Source of the DNA: Alicycliphilus denitrificans K601
Lineage (GTDB): Bacteria; Pseudomonadota; Gammaproteobacteria; Burkholderiales; Burkholderiaceae_C
NCBI RefSeq assembly: GCF_000204645.1
Contig: NC_015422.1
Location: forward strand, 2,931,001-2,995,000
Direction: 5' to 3'
Length of the DNA: 64,000 nt
Both the position numbers and the translations under genes were made by a program. This document shows positions 18,955-27,301 of the stretch, one piece after another. Every line of letters begins with the position of its first letter. Position 1 is the stretch's first letter. Below the pieces are notes generated by a model that saw nothing but the letters and a program-made list of their open reading frames with translations, was not told the origin of the DNA and ran no database searches.

Positions 18955-20064
18955 ATGATGAAGCGGATCTCCAAGGCAGCGGCGGCGGCTGGTCTCTCGC
19001 TGCTAGCGAGCGGCTGTGTCACATTCAGCCAGCAGAAGGCGCTCACGGAGAAAGTAAGCCCCGTCATTTCACAACTGCGACAACGTCAGGCCGAGGCGGA
19101 CGCTGCCCGGATGGCGTTCTACGCAGCCGCGCCCATTCTCAACAGCCAGGTGGACGCCACTGAACTAAATGGCCTGATCAGCGCGCTGTGCGCGCCGCCT
19201 CCACCGATTCCGGCAGAAGCGCTCGATGCGCTGGACGCATTCCAGCGACAGCTGACCGTGCTCAGCAAGGAACCCGATGCCAGCTTTTCGGGCTATCAGC
19301 AGAGCATCGCCACCACACAGAAGACGCTCAACAGCCTCACTGCACTGGGCGACTACCAGGCCCGGGAAATACAACGCCGGAAGGACACGGCCGAGCAGGA
19401 GGCCGATATCGTGAAGCGCGAATTGGACTGCGGCACTGTGATCCGACAGAACTTTGCTGCGGAGATCACTGGGCCTGATTTCGGCACGGATGTCAAGGCA
19501 TTGGGCTCGGTAGCTGTGATCCAAGCAGTCGGTGCGCTCATCCTCAAGATCGAGCAGATCGCGGACCGCGAGCTTCGCGCTGCCGCGCTACGCCAGTACG
19601 TCGCCATCTACAAGGCAGAGGTGGCTGTCGCCTTGGACCAACTCGATTCCAGCACGAGCCAAGGCGCCATCGCCAACGATCCGGAGCTGCGCAAGTCAAA
19701 AGTACCACCGGGTGCGCGCAGCGCCTACTCCCGTATGCTGCGCGAGCACCTTCAATACCTTGAGCGCAAGGCCTTGCTACTGCTACGCGATGCACGAAAC
19801 CCGGCCTTGCCCCGCACTCTCAACCTGCAGGCCGCAGACGCGTTCGCCGAGACCGCAGCAGCGCACGCCAAGGTGCTGGGCGCTCTCACGATCGCCGACC
19901 GGACTCTAGCCAGCTTGCGCACTTGGTACTGGACCTACACGCGGGCTATCGAGGCCGGTCCGTCAAGCCCCAGCGAGTTGGTTGACGCGCTGTTCGCTGC
20001 CACCAAGGATCTGAGCGCATTGGACAGTTTGTATGGCTCCTTCGACAAGGCCCGCAACCAATAG
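18955..20064 (+). CDS. Helical lipoprotein of unknown function, ICE cargo
   Basis: 369 aa, not recognised. The signal ends in the lipobox LLASGC (Cys near residue 21 of the ATG at 18955), so it should be lipid-anchored in the periplasm. The body is almost all helical, with heptad-like stretches (ADAARMAFYAAAP; ERKALLLLRDARN) and few cysteines. GGAGGGGC precedes two adjacent ATGs (18955, 18958). Its last 32 bp overlap the start of the downstream protease gene, so the two are probably made and act together. Codon use is less GC-biased than in the tra genes. Confidence 0.75.
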   Translation: MMKRISKAAAAAGLSLLASGCVTFSQQKALTEKVSPVISQLRQRQAEADAARMAFYAAAPILNSQVDATELNGLISALCAPPPPIPAEALDALDAFQRQLTVLSKEPDASFSGYQQSIATTQKTLNSLTALGDYQAREIQRRKDTAEQEADIVKRELDCGTVIRQNFAAEITGPDFGTDVKALGSVAVIQAVGALILKIEQIADRELRAAALRQYVAIYKAEVAVALDQLDSSTSQGAIANDPELRKSKVPPGARSAYSRMLREHLQYLERKALLLLRDARNPALPRTLNLQAADAFAETAAAHAKVLGALTIADRTLASLRTWYWTYTRAIEAGPSSPSELVDALFAATKDLSALDSLYGSFDKARNQ

Positions 20065-20890
20065 GAGGCGGCTGTTCCTCGGCCTCGCTGTGGCGGGCTG
20101 CGGCGGCCTCGCCCTCGCGGCCGCTTGGCAGGAAGGCACCAAGCCCTATATCTACAAGGGCTTCAAGCCCGATCCATCGCTGGAGCTATCCTGGCAAGTG
20201 GCAATCGTGCTGCGCAAGACCCCCGATGCAATCCGCTGCGGAGGCGCGGTCATTGCATCGCGCTGGGTTCTCACCGCCGCCCACTGCTCTGATGGCATCG
20301 ACGCCTCCGACGTCCGCGTCATCGCCAATACGCGGAATCTCAAAGATCCGGCGCGAACCGTGCGCCGGGTCAACGAACTCGAGACCTACTACCACCAGGG
20401 ACTGGAATACAGCGCCTCGTCCCGGCGCTTCGACGCCGCGCTGCTCAAGCTCGACCAGCCCATCGCGGCAAAACCGCTGGAACTCGCCTCCGCGGCCGAA
20501 GCGTCACTGGACGCCGTAGGAGCGAAGGCCCAGGTCTTCGGCTGGGGTATCACGGAATCGGGGGTGTTTTCCACCGACTTGCTGGCAGCGAACGTCACCA
20601 TCCATCCCGGCGCGACATGCCAAGCATCGGGTCCTGGGATACCTCCGCTGGCGGACACGCTGATGATCTGTGCAGGGGGGAACGTCGAGGACGCATGCAG
20701 CGGCGACAGCGGGGGACCGCTCGTGGCTGAGCTGGGCGGCCGACAGTTCGTGATCGGCATCGTCAGCCGCGGCGTCGACTGCGCGAAGCATCAGGGAGCC
20801 GGCATCTACACGCGAGTTCGCGCCCTGAGCACTTGGATCTCCACAATGCGCGCCAAGCACGCCGATCCCGGAGAAATCGAGCAGCGCTAA
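20033..20890 (+). CDS. Trypsin-family (S1) serine protease with Tat-like lipoprotein signal, ICE cargo
   Basis: 285 aa chymotrypsin-fold protease. Catalytic triad visible: His84 in TAAHC, Asp134 in RRFDAALLKL, Ser226 in CSGDSGGP; the cysteines next to His84 and Ser226 fit the usual disulfides. The N-terminus reads NRRRLFLGLAVAGCGG, combining a twin-arginine pattern with a lipobox-like AGC, so export as a folded or lipid-anchored periplasmic protein is likely. The ATG lies inside the preceding lipoprotein gene; starting later would lose the arginines. Substrate unknown. Residue before the catalytic pocket (DACSGD) suggests trypsin-like Arg/Lys specificity (Asp six residues before Ser). Confidence 0.88.
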   Translation: MAPSTRPATNRRRLFLGLAVAGCGGLALAAAWQEGTKPYIYKGFKPDPSLELSWQVAIVLRKTPDAIRCGGAVIASRWVLTAAHCSDGIDASDVRVIANTRNLKDPARTVRRVNELETYYHQGLEYSASSRRFDAALLKLDQPIAAKPLELASAAEASLDAVGAKAQVFGWGITESGVFSTDLLAANVTIHPGATCQASGPGIPPLADTLMICAGGNVEDACSGDSGGPLVAELGGRQFVIGIVSRGVDCAKHQGAGIYTRVRALSTWISTMRAKHADPGEIEQR

Positions 20891-21070
20891 AGGTGAGACG
20901 CTTCTTACCAGGCCAATGCAACGCGCAAGAACGAAACCGGACACGGGGCACGTAACCAGTTCGCCAGCCCATCCAGCGCAAAACCCTCTACAGCATGCAG
21001 GGAATACGTGTGCGCTTCGGGTTTCTGCACCCATCTATGTCGCAAGGGAAGCCCATCCCGTCCCAGAACT

Positions 21071-21094
21071 GGTGGACCCCTGGGTGGACCCCTG
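21071..21094. repeat. Two tandem copies of a 12-bp repeat near the element end
   Basis: GGTGGACCCCTG occurs twice without a gap, 58 bp from the tRNA 3' end. It lies in the 261-bp gene-free stretch 20891-21151, which otherwise holds only the terminator below. Integrase arm sites often are short direct repeats near attachment sites; no integrase is in view, so this is a suggestion only. Confidence 0.5.
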
Positions 21095-21112
21095 GCTGCC
21101 GAACAAAGAAAA

Positions 21113-21142
21113 AGGGCTCCTAACTTGATAGCTAGGAGCCCT
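21113..21142 (-). terminator. Rho-independent terminator downstream of tRNA-Pro
   Basis: Perfect 10-bp stem AGGGCTCCTA / TAGGAGCCCT with a 10-nt loop. On the minus strand it is followed by TTTTTCTTTG, as expected for termination of the tRNA transcript 10 bp after its 3' end. Confidence 0.85.
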
Positions 21143-21151
21143 TATCGTTAT

Positions 21152-21228
21152 TGGTCGGCGTGGCGGGATTCGAACTCGCGACCCCTTGCACCCCATGCAA
21201 GTGCGCTACCAGGCTGCGCTACACGCCG
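21152..21228 (-). tRNA. tRNA-Pro (anticodon GGG)
   Basis: 77 nt including an encoded CCA. The acceptor stem CGGCGTG pairs with CACGCCG; the anticodon stem CTTGC/GCAAG closes the 7-nt loop ATGGGGT, with anticodon GGG; the T arm holds GTTCGAATC. The conjugative element lies directly beyond its 3' end, the usual place for tyrosine-recombinase integration, so the tRNA 3' end is the likely attachment core. Confidence 0.95.
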
Positions 21229-21261
21229 ACAAGACTTGTATTCTATAGCGAAAAATCAGCA

Positions 21262-21687
21262 CTAAAAAAGAAGTGCGCGAATTTCTTCCAATTCTTTTCT
21301 GAGCCGCGCAGGGTCGAGAGGCACAGCGTGCGGCCCATCGCCCTCCACGGACTGCGCGCCAGGCTCCCCGTGCAATGCCTGCTCGTCATCGGGCCCGGGC
21401 AGCGAAGCGCCACGCAAACCCTTGTCCGCATGCGTCAGCTCCTGCAACCGGTTGCGCGCGCCACTGATGGTGAAGCCCTGGTCGTACAGCAGGTCGCGGA
21501 TGCGGCGGATCATCAGCACCTCGTGGTGCTGGTAATAGCGCCGGTTGCCACGCCGCTTCACGGGCCTCAGCTGCGTGAACTCCTGCTCCCAGTAGCGCAA
21601 GACATGGGGCTTGACACCGCACAGATCGGCCACCTCACCAATCGTGAAGTAGCGCTTGGCCGGGATGGGGGGCAGCTGGGTGCTCAT
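21262..21687 (-). CDS. MerR-family transcriptional regulator
   Basis: 141 aa. The N-terminal winged helix is clear: YFTIGEVADLCGVKPHVLRY followed by WEQEF and RRYYQ, then helices leading to a coiled region. It lacks metal-binding cysteines, so it is a MlrA/CarA-like or orphan MerR rather than a metal sensor. It follows ihfA in the order pheS-pheT-ihfA-merR-tRNA-Pro common in betaproteobacteria. The effector is unknown. Confidence 0.88.
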   Translation of the reverse strand: MSTQLPPIPAKRYFTIGEVADLCGVKPHVLRYWEQEFTQLRPVKRRGNRRYYQHHEVLMIRRIRDLLYDQGFTISGARNRLQELTHADKGLRGASLPGPDDEQALHGEPGAQSVEGDGPHAVPLDPARLRKELEEIRALLF

Positions 21688-21786
21688 GGGATCTGCGTGA
21701 ATGAGCGGAAACCCTCAAGGGTACTGCAGGCGCCCCGAGTCCACCAGGGACCGGGGGGCTGCAAACGCAAGACAGTGTCAACGGCC

Positions 21787-22140
21787 TCAGGCCTCTTTGG
21801 AGCGGCCCTGGATCTGCTCCTTGAGCTTGCTGCTGGCATGGAACGTCACCACACGCCGCGCCTCGATGGGGATCGTCTCGCCCGTGCGCGGGTTGCGCCC
21901 GGGCCGCGGGGCCTTGGTGCGGATCTGGAAATTGCCGAAGCCCGAGAGCTTCACGTCCTGGCCATCGACCAGGCTTTGCACGATCAGGTCGAAGAACGCG
22001 TCCACCATGTCCTTGGACTCGCGCTTGTTCAGGCCTATGTGCTCGAACAGCAGGTCCGCCAGCTGCGCCTTGGTCAGAGCCGGGGACTCCAGGCTCTCCA
22101 CCGCGAATTCGATCGCGCCGGTTTCCATTCCCGATGTCAT
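21787..22140 (-). CDS. ihfA: Integration host factor alpha subunit
   Basis: 117 aa DNA-bending HU/IHF-family protein. Core residues run from [20 protein letters not shown] to the beta-arm motif [10 protein letters not shown] with the intercalating proline, then [16 protein letters not shown]. An N-terminal extension of about 20 residues precedes the usual start; the ATG at 22140 overlaps the pheT stop, so translation is coupled. IHF is also a host factor for many tyrosine integrases, relevant to the neighbouring element. Confidence 0.96.
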   Translation of the reverse strand: MTSGMETGAIEFAVESLESPALTKAQLADLLFEHIGLNKRESKDMVDAFFDLIVQSLVDGQDVKLSGFGNFQIRTKAPRPGRNPRTGETIPIEARRVVTFHASSKLKEQIQGRSKEA

Positions 22141-24581
22141 CGCAACCTCGCTCCCGTCTGTTGGGCCAGCGCCTGCAGCACGGTCTGCACGGCGGCGTCG
22201 ATTTCCGTATCTGTCAGCGCGGCGCTGTCGCTGCCCAGCGTCAGGCGCATGGCCAGGCTCTTTTCGCCCTGGGCCAGCGCGCCCGCCGGCGCGCTCTCGC
22301 CCGCGCGCGGCGGCTGGGGCCGGAACACGTCGAACAGCACGGCCGAGCGCAGCAGCTCGCCCGGCAGGGCGGCGGCGATGGCGCCCATCACCTCGTCATG
22401 GGTGACGCGCTCGGCCACGACCACGGCGATGTCGCGCTCCACGAACTGGCGCTTGGCCACGGCGCGGAAGGCCGGCACCTTGCGCTGCAGCACGGCATCG
22501 AGTTCGAGCTCGAACATCACCGGCGCCGCGGGTAGTTCCCAGGACTGGCGCCACTGCGGGTGCAGCTCGCCGACGAAGCCGATGGCCTTGCCGTCGAGCA
22601 GCACGCGCGCGCAGCGGCCTGGGTGCAGCGCGGGGTGCGTGGCCGGCTCGAACGTGGGGCGCAGCGGGGCCAGCAGCGCCTCCACGTCGCCCTTGGCGTC
22701 GTAGAAGTCCACGGCTTTGTCCTTGCGGCCCCATTGCAGCGCGTCGGCCGCGCCATGGGCCAGGCCCGCCACGCGCATGGGCTGGGCATAGCCCTCCACG
22801 CTGCTGTCGCTGCCCTGCACGCCGGCATCGCGCAGGAACACGCGGCCAAGCTCGAACACGCGCACGCGGCCGGCCTTGCGGTCCAGGTTGAACTTGAGCA
22901 CCTGCAGCAGCGAGCCCAGCAGCGACGAGCGCATCACGCTCAGCTGGCTGGCGATGGGGTTGAGCAGCCTGATGGGCGCGGCGTTGCCGGCCAGCTCCGT
23001 CTCCCAGCGCTCTTCGACAAAGCTGAAGTTGATGGTCTCCTGGTAGCCCAGGGCCGCGAGCTCGCGGCGCACGGCGAAGCTGCTGCGGCGCGACTCGGCG
23101 CGCAGCTTCGGCGTGATGGGAGCAAGCGGCGGGTTCGTGGGCAGGTTGTTGTAGCCCACCACGCGCGCGACTTCCTCGATCAGGTCTTCCTCCAGGCGCA
23201 GGTCGAAGCGGAAGGACGGCGGCAGCACGGTCACCGCACCCTCCTCCTCCCGCACCGACAGGCCCAGGCGCCTGAGCGCATCCGCGCATTGCACCTGCGT
23301 GAGCGGCATGCCGATGACCTTGGCCGCGCGCGCCACGCGCATGCGCACGGCGTTCTGCGCGGGCATGTTCACGCGCTGGTCGTCGATGGGGCCCAGGGCC
23401 GTCTCGGGCGTGCCGCAGATCTCGACGATGAGCTGCGTGATGCGCTCGATGTGCTCCACGGTGAGCTCGGGGTCCACGCCGCGCTCGAAGCGGTGGCCCG
23501 CGTCGGTCGCGAAGTTGTAGCGGCGCGAGCGGCCGGCCACGGCCTCGGGCCACCAGAAGGCGGCCTCCACGTAGACGTTGCGCGTGTCGTCGGAGACGGC
23601 CGTGGCGTCGCCGCCCATGATGCCGGCGAGCGATTCCACTTCGCGCTCGTCGGCGATCACGCCGACTTTCTCGTCGACGGTGATGGTGTTGCCGTTGAGC
23701 AGCTTGAGCTGCTCGCCCGCCCTGCCCCAGCGCACGTCGAGGCCGCCATGGATCTTGTCCAGGTCGAAGATGTGGGACGGCCGGCCGAATTCGAACATCA
23801 CGTAGTTGGAGATGTCCACGAGCGGCGCCACGCTGCGCTGGCCACAGCGCGCGAGGCGATCGACTATCCACTGCGGCGTCTGCGCGCGCGGGTTGACGCC
23901 CCGCACCACGCGGCCCGAGAAGCGCCCGCACAGGTCGGGCGCGCTCACGCGCACGGGCAGGCGGTCGTCGATGGCGGCGGCGGCCTCGGGGAACTGCAGC
24001 GCCTTGAGCGGCGCGCCCGTGAGCGCGGACACTTCGCGCGCGACGCCGTACACGCTCAGGCAATGCGCGAGGTTGGGCGTGAGCTTGAGCGTGAACAGCG
24101 TGTCGTCGAGCTTCAGGTACTCGCGAATGTCCTGGCCCAGCGGCGCGTCGGCGGGCAGCTCCAGCAGGCCGCCGTGGTCCTCGGACAGTTTCAGCTCTCG
24201 CGCCGAGCACAGCATGCCGTGGCTCTCCACGCCGCGCAGCTTGCCCACCTTGATGAGGAAGGGTTTGCCGTCCTCGCCCGGAGGCAGCTCGGCGCCCACC
24301 ATGGCGCATGGCACGCGGATGCCCGCGCGCGCGTTGGGCGCGCCGCAGACGATGTTGAGCAGCTCGGGCTGGCCCACGTCCACCTGGCACACGCGCAGGC
24401 GATCGGCGTTGGGGTGCTGCGCGGCCTCCTTGATCTCGCCGACGACTATTCTTCTGAACGGCGGGGCGACGGGCTGGAGCTCCTCGACCTCCAGCCCCGC
24501 CATCGTCAGGGTATCGGCCAGTTCTTGGGTGGTCAAAGGCGGGTTGCAGAACTCTCGCAACCAGGATTCAGGGAATTGCAT
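22137..24581 (-). CDS. pheT: Phenylalanyl-tRNA synthetase beta subunit
   Basis: 814 aa, charges tRNA-Phe as an alpha2-beta2 enzyme. N-terminal [15 protein letters not shown], an EMAP/tRNA-binding domain, B3/B4 editing domain, B5 and a C-terminal anticodon-binding FDX-ACB domain are in order. The start is the ATG at 24581 that gives the conserved N-terminus, not the longer frame upstream, which enters the intergenic repeat. Stop overlaps ihfA; pheS lies 123 bp upstream. Confidence 0.97.
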   Translation of the reverse strand: MQFPESWLREFCNPPLTTQELADTLTMAGLEVEELQPVAPPFRRIVVGEIKEAAQHPNADRLRVCQVDVGQPELLNIVCGAPNARAGIRVPCAMVGAELPPGEDGKPFLIKVGKLRGVESHGMLCSARELKLSEDHGGLLELPADAPLGQDIREYLKLDDTLFTLKLTPNLAHCLSVYGVAREVSALTGAPLKALQFPEAAAAIDDRLPVRVSAPDLCGRFSGRVVRGVNPRAQTPQWIVDRLARCGQRSVAPLVDISNYVMFEFGRPSHIFDLDKIHGGLDVRWGRAGEQLKLLNGNTITVDEKVGVIADEREVESLAGIMGGDATAVSDDTRNVYVEAAFWWPEAVAGRSRRYNFATDAGHRFERGVDPELTVEHIERITQLIVEICGTPETALGPIDDQRVNMPAQNAVRMRVARAAKVIGMPLTQVQCADALRRLGLSVREEEGAVTVLPPSFRFDLRLEEDLIEEVARVVGYNNLPTNPPLAPITPKLRAESRRSSFAVRRELAALGYQETINFSFVEERWETELAGNAAPIRLLNPIASQLSVMRSSLLGSLLQVLKFNLDRKAGRVRVFELGRVFLRDAGVQGSDSSVEGYAQPMRVAGLAHGAADALQWGRKDKAVDFYDAKGDVEALLAPLRPTFEPATHPALHPGRCARVLLDGKAIGFVGELHPQWRQSWELPAAPVMFELELDAVLQRKVPAFRAVAKRQFVERDIAVVVAERVTHDEVMGAIAAALPGELLRSAVLFDVFRPQPPRAGESAPAGALAQGEKSLAMRLTLGSDSAALTDTEIDAAVQTVLQALAQQTGARLR

Positions 24582-24613
24582 AGTCAGACTTCTTTGGCGT
24601 GCTCTTTTAAAGT

Positions 24614-24691
24614 GAGCTGCTGGCGCTTGCCATTCCATAGTTTCAATATCAAAACGATCTGAAACCCTTTGCCGGCAAGCGCTGGCAGCTC
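24614..24691. repeat. Long-looped inverted repeat between pheS and pheT
   Basis: 18-bp arms GAGCTGCTGGCGCTTGCC (24614-24631) and GGCAAGCGCTGGCAGCTC (24674-24691), two mismatches, enclose 42 bp. The arms are a spread-out version of the AGCGCTTG..CAAGCGCT hairpin family found elsewhere in the window; here another sequence seems to have opened the loop. Confidence 0.65.
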
Positions 24692-24704
24692 CTCTTTTCG
24701 TGCG

Positions 24705-25757
24705 TTACTGGAACTGCGACAGGAAGCGGATGTCGCCGTCGAAGAACAGGCGCAAATCGTTCACGCCATAGCGCAGCATGGTCAGCCGGTCCGGCCCCAT
24801 GCCGAAGGCGAAGCCGATGAAGCGCTCGGGGTCCAGCCCCATGTTGCGCACCACGTTGGGGTGCACCTGGCCGCTGCCCGCCACCTCCAGCCAGCGGCCG
24901 GCCAGCGGGCCGCTCTGGAACTGGATGTCGATCTCGGCGCTGGGCTCGGTGAACGGGAAGAAGCTGGGCCGGAAGCGCAGCACGAGGTCATCGCTCTCGA
25001 AGAAGGTCCTGCAGAAGGCCGTGAACACGACCTTCAGGTCCTTGAAGCTCACGTTCTCGCCGATCCACAGGCCCTCGCACTGGTGGAACATGGGCGAGTG
25101 CGTGGCGTCGCTGTCCACGCGGTAGGTGCGGCCCGGCGCGATCACGCGGATCTCGGGCATGGGCTGGCCCGCGTCGATCAGGTGGCGGTATTTCTTGACG
25201 TGCTGCACCGCGTAGCGCACCTGCATGGGGCTGGTGTGCGTGCGCAGCAGGTGGGGCGCCTCGCTCGTGCCGCCTTCCACGTAGAAAGTGTCGTGCATGG
25301 AGCGCGCCGGATGGTCCTCGGGCGTATTGAGGGCCGTGAAGTTGAACCAGTCGGTCTCGATCTCGGGGCCGTCGGCCACGTCGAAGCCCATGGAGCCGAA
25401 GATGCCCTCGATGCGCTCGAGCGTGAGCGACACCGGGTGCAGCCCGCCGCGCCCCTGCCTGCGGCCGGGCAGCGTCACGTCCAGCGCCTCGGCCTTGAGC
25501 TGGCGTTCCAGCTCCGCATCGGCCAGCGCCTGGCGACGCGCCGCGAGCAGCGCCTCCACCGCCTGCTTGGCCACGTTGATCGCGGCGCCGCGCGTCTTCT
25601 TCTCCTCGGGCGAGAGCTGCGCCATGCCCTTCATCAGCTCGGTCAGGCGGCCCGACTTGCCCAGGAACTGCGCCTTGGCGTTCTCCAGCTCGGCGGGGGT
25701 TGCGGAGCGCGCGAACGACTCGCGCGCGCTTTCGACCAAGGAATCCAACTCGTTCAT
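24705..25757 (-). CDS. pheS: Phenylalanyl-tRNA synthetase alpha subunit
   Basis: 350 aa. N-terminal coiled coil, then class II synthetase motifs: motif 1 region [17 protein letters not shown], motif 2 FHQCEGLWI and motif 3 [17 protein letters not shown] near the C-terminus. The ATG at 25757 starts the conserved MNELDSLV. Upstream, between rplT and pheS, is a hairpin with T-rich tail preceded by a short Phe-rich ORF, suggesting attenuation. Confidence 0.97.
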   Translation of the reverse strand: MNELDSLVESARESFARSATPAELENAKAQFLGKSGRLTELMKGMAQLSPEEKKTRGAAINVAKQAVEALLAARRQALADAELERQLKAEALDVTLPGRRQGRGGLHPVSLTLERIEGIFGSMGFDVADGPEIETDWFNFTALNTPEDHPARSMHDTFYVEGGTSEAPHLLRTHTSPMQVRYAVQHVKKYRHLIDAGQPMPEIRVIAPGRTYRVDSDATHSPMFHQCEGLWIGENVSFKDLKVVFTAFCRTFFESDDLVLRFRPSFFPFTEPSAEIDIQFQSGPLAGRWLEVAGSGQVHPNVVRNMGLDPERFIGFAFGMGPDRLTMLRYGVNDLRLFFDGDIRFLSQFQ

Positions 25758-25775
25758 ATCGACTCTTGAAAAGAA

Positions 25776-25811
25776 ACAAGGGCTAGCGCCTTCTCAAGCC
25801 CTAGCCCTTGT
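25776..25811 (-). terminator. Hairpin terminator/attenuator between rplT and pheS
   Basis: Perfect 11-bp stem ACAAGGGCTAG / CTAGCCCTTGT with a 14-nt loop, followed on the minus strand by TTCTTTTC. It can end the infC-rpmI-rplT transcript or act as attenuator for pheST. It also resembles the local REP-like hairpins, so a repeat origin is possible. Confidence 0.6.
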
Positions 25812-25841
25812 TGTTTGCGCGCTGAAAGCTATGAAGAACAT
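25794..25841 (-). CDS. Candidate Phe-rich leader peptide of pheST (PheM-like)
   Basis: 15-codon ORF MFFIAFSAQTTRARA, three Phe in the first six codons, ending within the terminator hairpin before pheS. E. coli pheST is controlled by attenuation through the Phe-rich PheM peptide, and the layout is alike. Against it: no clear Shine-Dalgarno, and the first codons lie in a small inverted repeat (AGCTATG..CATAGCT) that may be a mobile hairpin. Confidence 0.35.
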   Translation of the reverse strand: MFFIAFSAQTTRARA

Positions 25842-25858
25842 AGCTGACAGTCGTGAAC

Positions 25859-26218
25859 TCAAGCGGCCAGCTTGGCCTTGACTTGCTCCACGATGCTGCC
25901 GAAGGCAGCCTTGTCATGCACCGCGAGGTCGGCCAGCATCTTGCGGTCGATCTCGATGGACGCCTTCTTCAGGCCGTTGGCGAACTGGCTGTAGGTCAGG
26001 CCCAGTTCACGGGCAGCGGCGTTGATACGGGCGATCCACAGCTGGCGGAACACGCGCTTCTTGGTACGGCGGTCACGGTAGGCATATTGCCCGGCCTTCA
26101 TCACCGCCTGCTTGGCGATGCGGAAGACGTTGCCGCGGCGGCCGCGGAAACCCTTGGCCAGGGCGAGAACCTTCTTGTGACGGGCGCGGGCCGTAACACC
26201 ACGTTTGACGCGAGGCAT
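25859..26218 (-). CDS. rplT: 50S ribosomal protein L20
   Basis: 119 aa, start [18 protein letters not shown], strongly basic N-terminal extension, typical length. Binds 23S rRNA early in 50S assembly. It is 26 bp downstream of rpmI. Confidence 0.98.
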   Translation of the reverse strand: MPRVKRGVTARARHKKVLALAKGFRGRRGNVFRIAKQAVMKAGQYAYRDRRTKKRVFRQLWIARINAAARELGLTYSQFANGLKKASIEIDRKMLADLAVHDKAAFGSIVEQVKAKLAA

Positions 26219-26244
26219 GTGCTTTCTCCTTGTTCGTCAGTTGA

Positions 26245-26448
26245 TTACAGGCCTGCGAAAGGCAGCATCTGTGCCATGTGACCCATGTTGGTCTCATGCA
26301 CGGCCACTGCACCACGCAACTGGCGCTTGTTCTTGGTGGTCTTCTTGGTCAGGATGTGACGCTTGAAGGCTTGACCGCGCTTGACGGTGCCACCCGGACG
26401 AACGCGAAAACGCTTCTTCGCGCTGCTCTTGGTCTTCATTTTGGGCAT
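26245..26448 (-). CDS. rpmI: 50S ribosomal protein L35
   Basis: 67 aa, [20 protein letters not shown], ending [11 protein letters not shown]; normal length. The start is the ATG at 26448 with AGGAGC 7 nt upstream; the open frame beyond it has no likeness to L35. Part of infC-rpmI-rplT; the 175-bp infC-rpmI gap contains only GC-rich hairpin potential. Confidence 0.97.
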   Translation of the reverse strand: MPKMKTKSSAKKRFRVRPGGTVKRGQAFKRHILTKKTTKNKRQLRGAVAVHETNMGHMAQMLPFAGL

Positions 26449-26623
26449 GTGAATGCTCCTGTTGCTTGTGCTCGTGAGGCGTTTGCACACCGCTGTGCAA
26501 CCTTGTTGGCCCCGAGCCACTTTTTCAAACGGCGGGGGCTTTCGCCCTGCCGTGCGGCCATGCTCTCGCACGGCCTATCGGCTGGCGTCCGCCTTGCGGC
26601 GGGCGCCGGCCAAATCCTCTCGC

Positions 26624-27214
26624 CTACGCTGCAGTCGCCGCTGCATCCGCCGCGGGCTTGGCCCCGGGCTTCTTGCGCGCCGGCGCGATCATCATGATCA
26701 TCTGGCGGCCTTCGAGCTTGGGGAACTGCTCCACCTGGATGCTGTCGGCCAGCTCGTCGCGCAGGCGGTTGAGCAGGGCCAGGCCCAGTTCCTGGTGCGT
26801 GATCTCGCGGCCGCGAAAGCGCAGCGTGACCTTCACCTTGTCGCCATCGGCCAGGAAGCGGCGGATGTTGCGCAGCTTGATGTTGTAGTCGCCATCGTCC
26901 GTACCGGGGCGGAACTTGACTTCCTTGATGTCGATGACCGTCTGCTTGGCCTTGGCCTCGGCAGCCTTCTTCTGTTCCTGGTACTTGAACTTGCCGTAGT
27001 CCATCAACCGGCACACCGGCGGGTTGGCCGTGGCGGCGATCTCCACCAGGTCCACGTCCAATTCGCCCGCCATGCGCAGAGCCTCTTGCAGGCTGACGAT
27101 GCCCAGGGGTTCGTTGTCAGGGCCGGACAGGCGCACTTCGGGCGCCATGATTTCCCGGTTCAGGCGGTGCTTGCGCTCCTCGCGCTGGCGACGGTCACGA
27201 AATTCAGTAGCGAT
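26624..27214 (-). CDS. infC: Translation initiation factor IF-3, probable ATC start
   Basis: 196 aa from 27214. The N-domain ([14 protein letters not shown] ... [10 protein letters not shown]) and C-domain ([20 protein letters not shown]) of IF-3 are complete; the C-terminal tail is Ala/Lys rich. There is no in-frame ATG before MAPEV. The codon ATC at 27214 follows AAGGTGAG by 4 nt and opens the conserved [13 protein letters not shown] (27229) and GTG (27223) are the alternatives. IF-3 genes often use rare AUU/AUC starts because IF-3 discriminates against them, giving autoregulation. Confidence 0.93.
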   Translation of the reverse strand: MATEFRDRRQREERKHRLNREIMAPEVRLSGPDNEPLGIVSLQEALRMAGELDVDLVEIAATANPPVCRLMDYGKFKYQEQKKAAEAKAKQTVIDIKEVKFRPGTDDGDYNIKLRNIRRFLADGDKVKVTLRFRGREITHQELGLALLNRLRDELADSIQVEQFPKLEGRQMIMMIAPARKKPGAKPAADAAATAA

Positions 27215-27301
27215 GGTTCTCACCTTCAATCAAAAATGCTACGAAAAGCGTAGCTGCTCACGCACCACCTGTGCGCTCTCAGGCCAGTTTTGACTCAAAA
27301 A

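Noticed and set aside
20891..21151. Integrase gene remnant at the element end
   Set aside because: The short open frames here show no tyrosine recombinase residues and are cut by the tRNA terminator.
21008..21265. 85-residue ORF over the tRNA region
   Set aside because: The stretch WRDSNSRPLAP is the usual false translation of a tRNA gene on the opposite strand.
22560..24662. 700-residue open frame on the plus strand
   Set aside because: Exactly antisense to pheT, whose domains are complete; composition is His/Arg/Ala-rich as expected of a GC-rich shadow frame.
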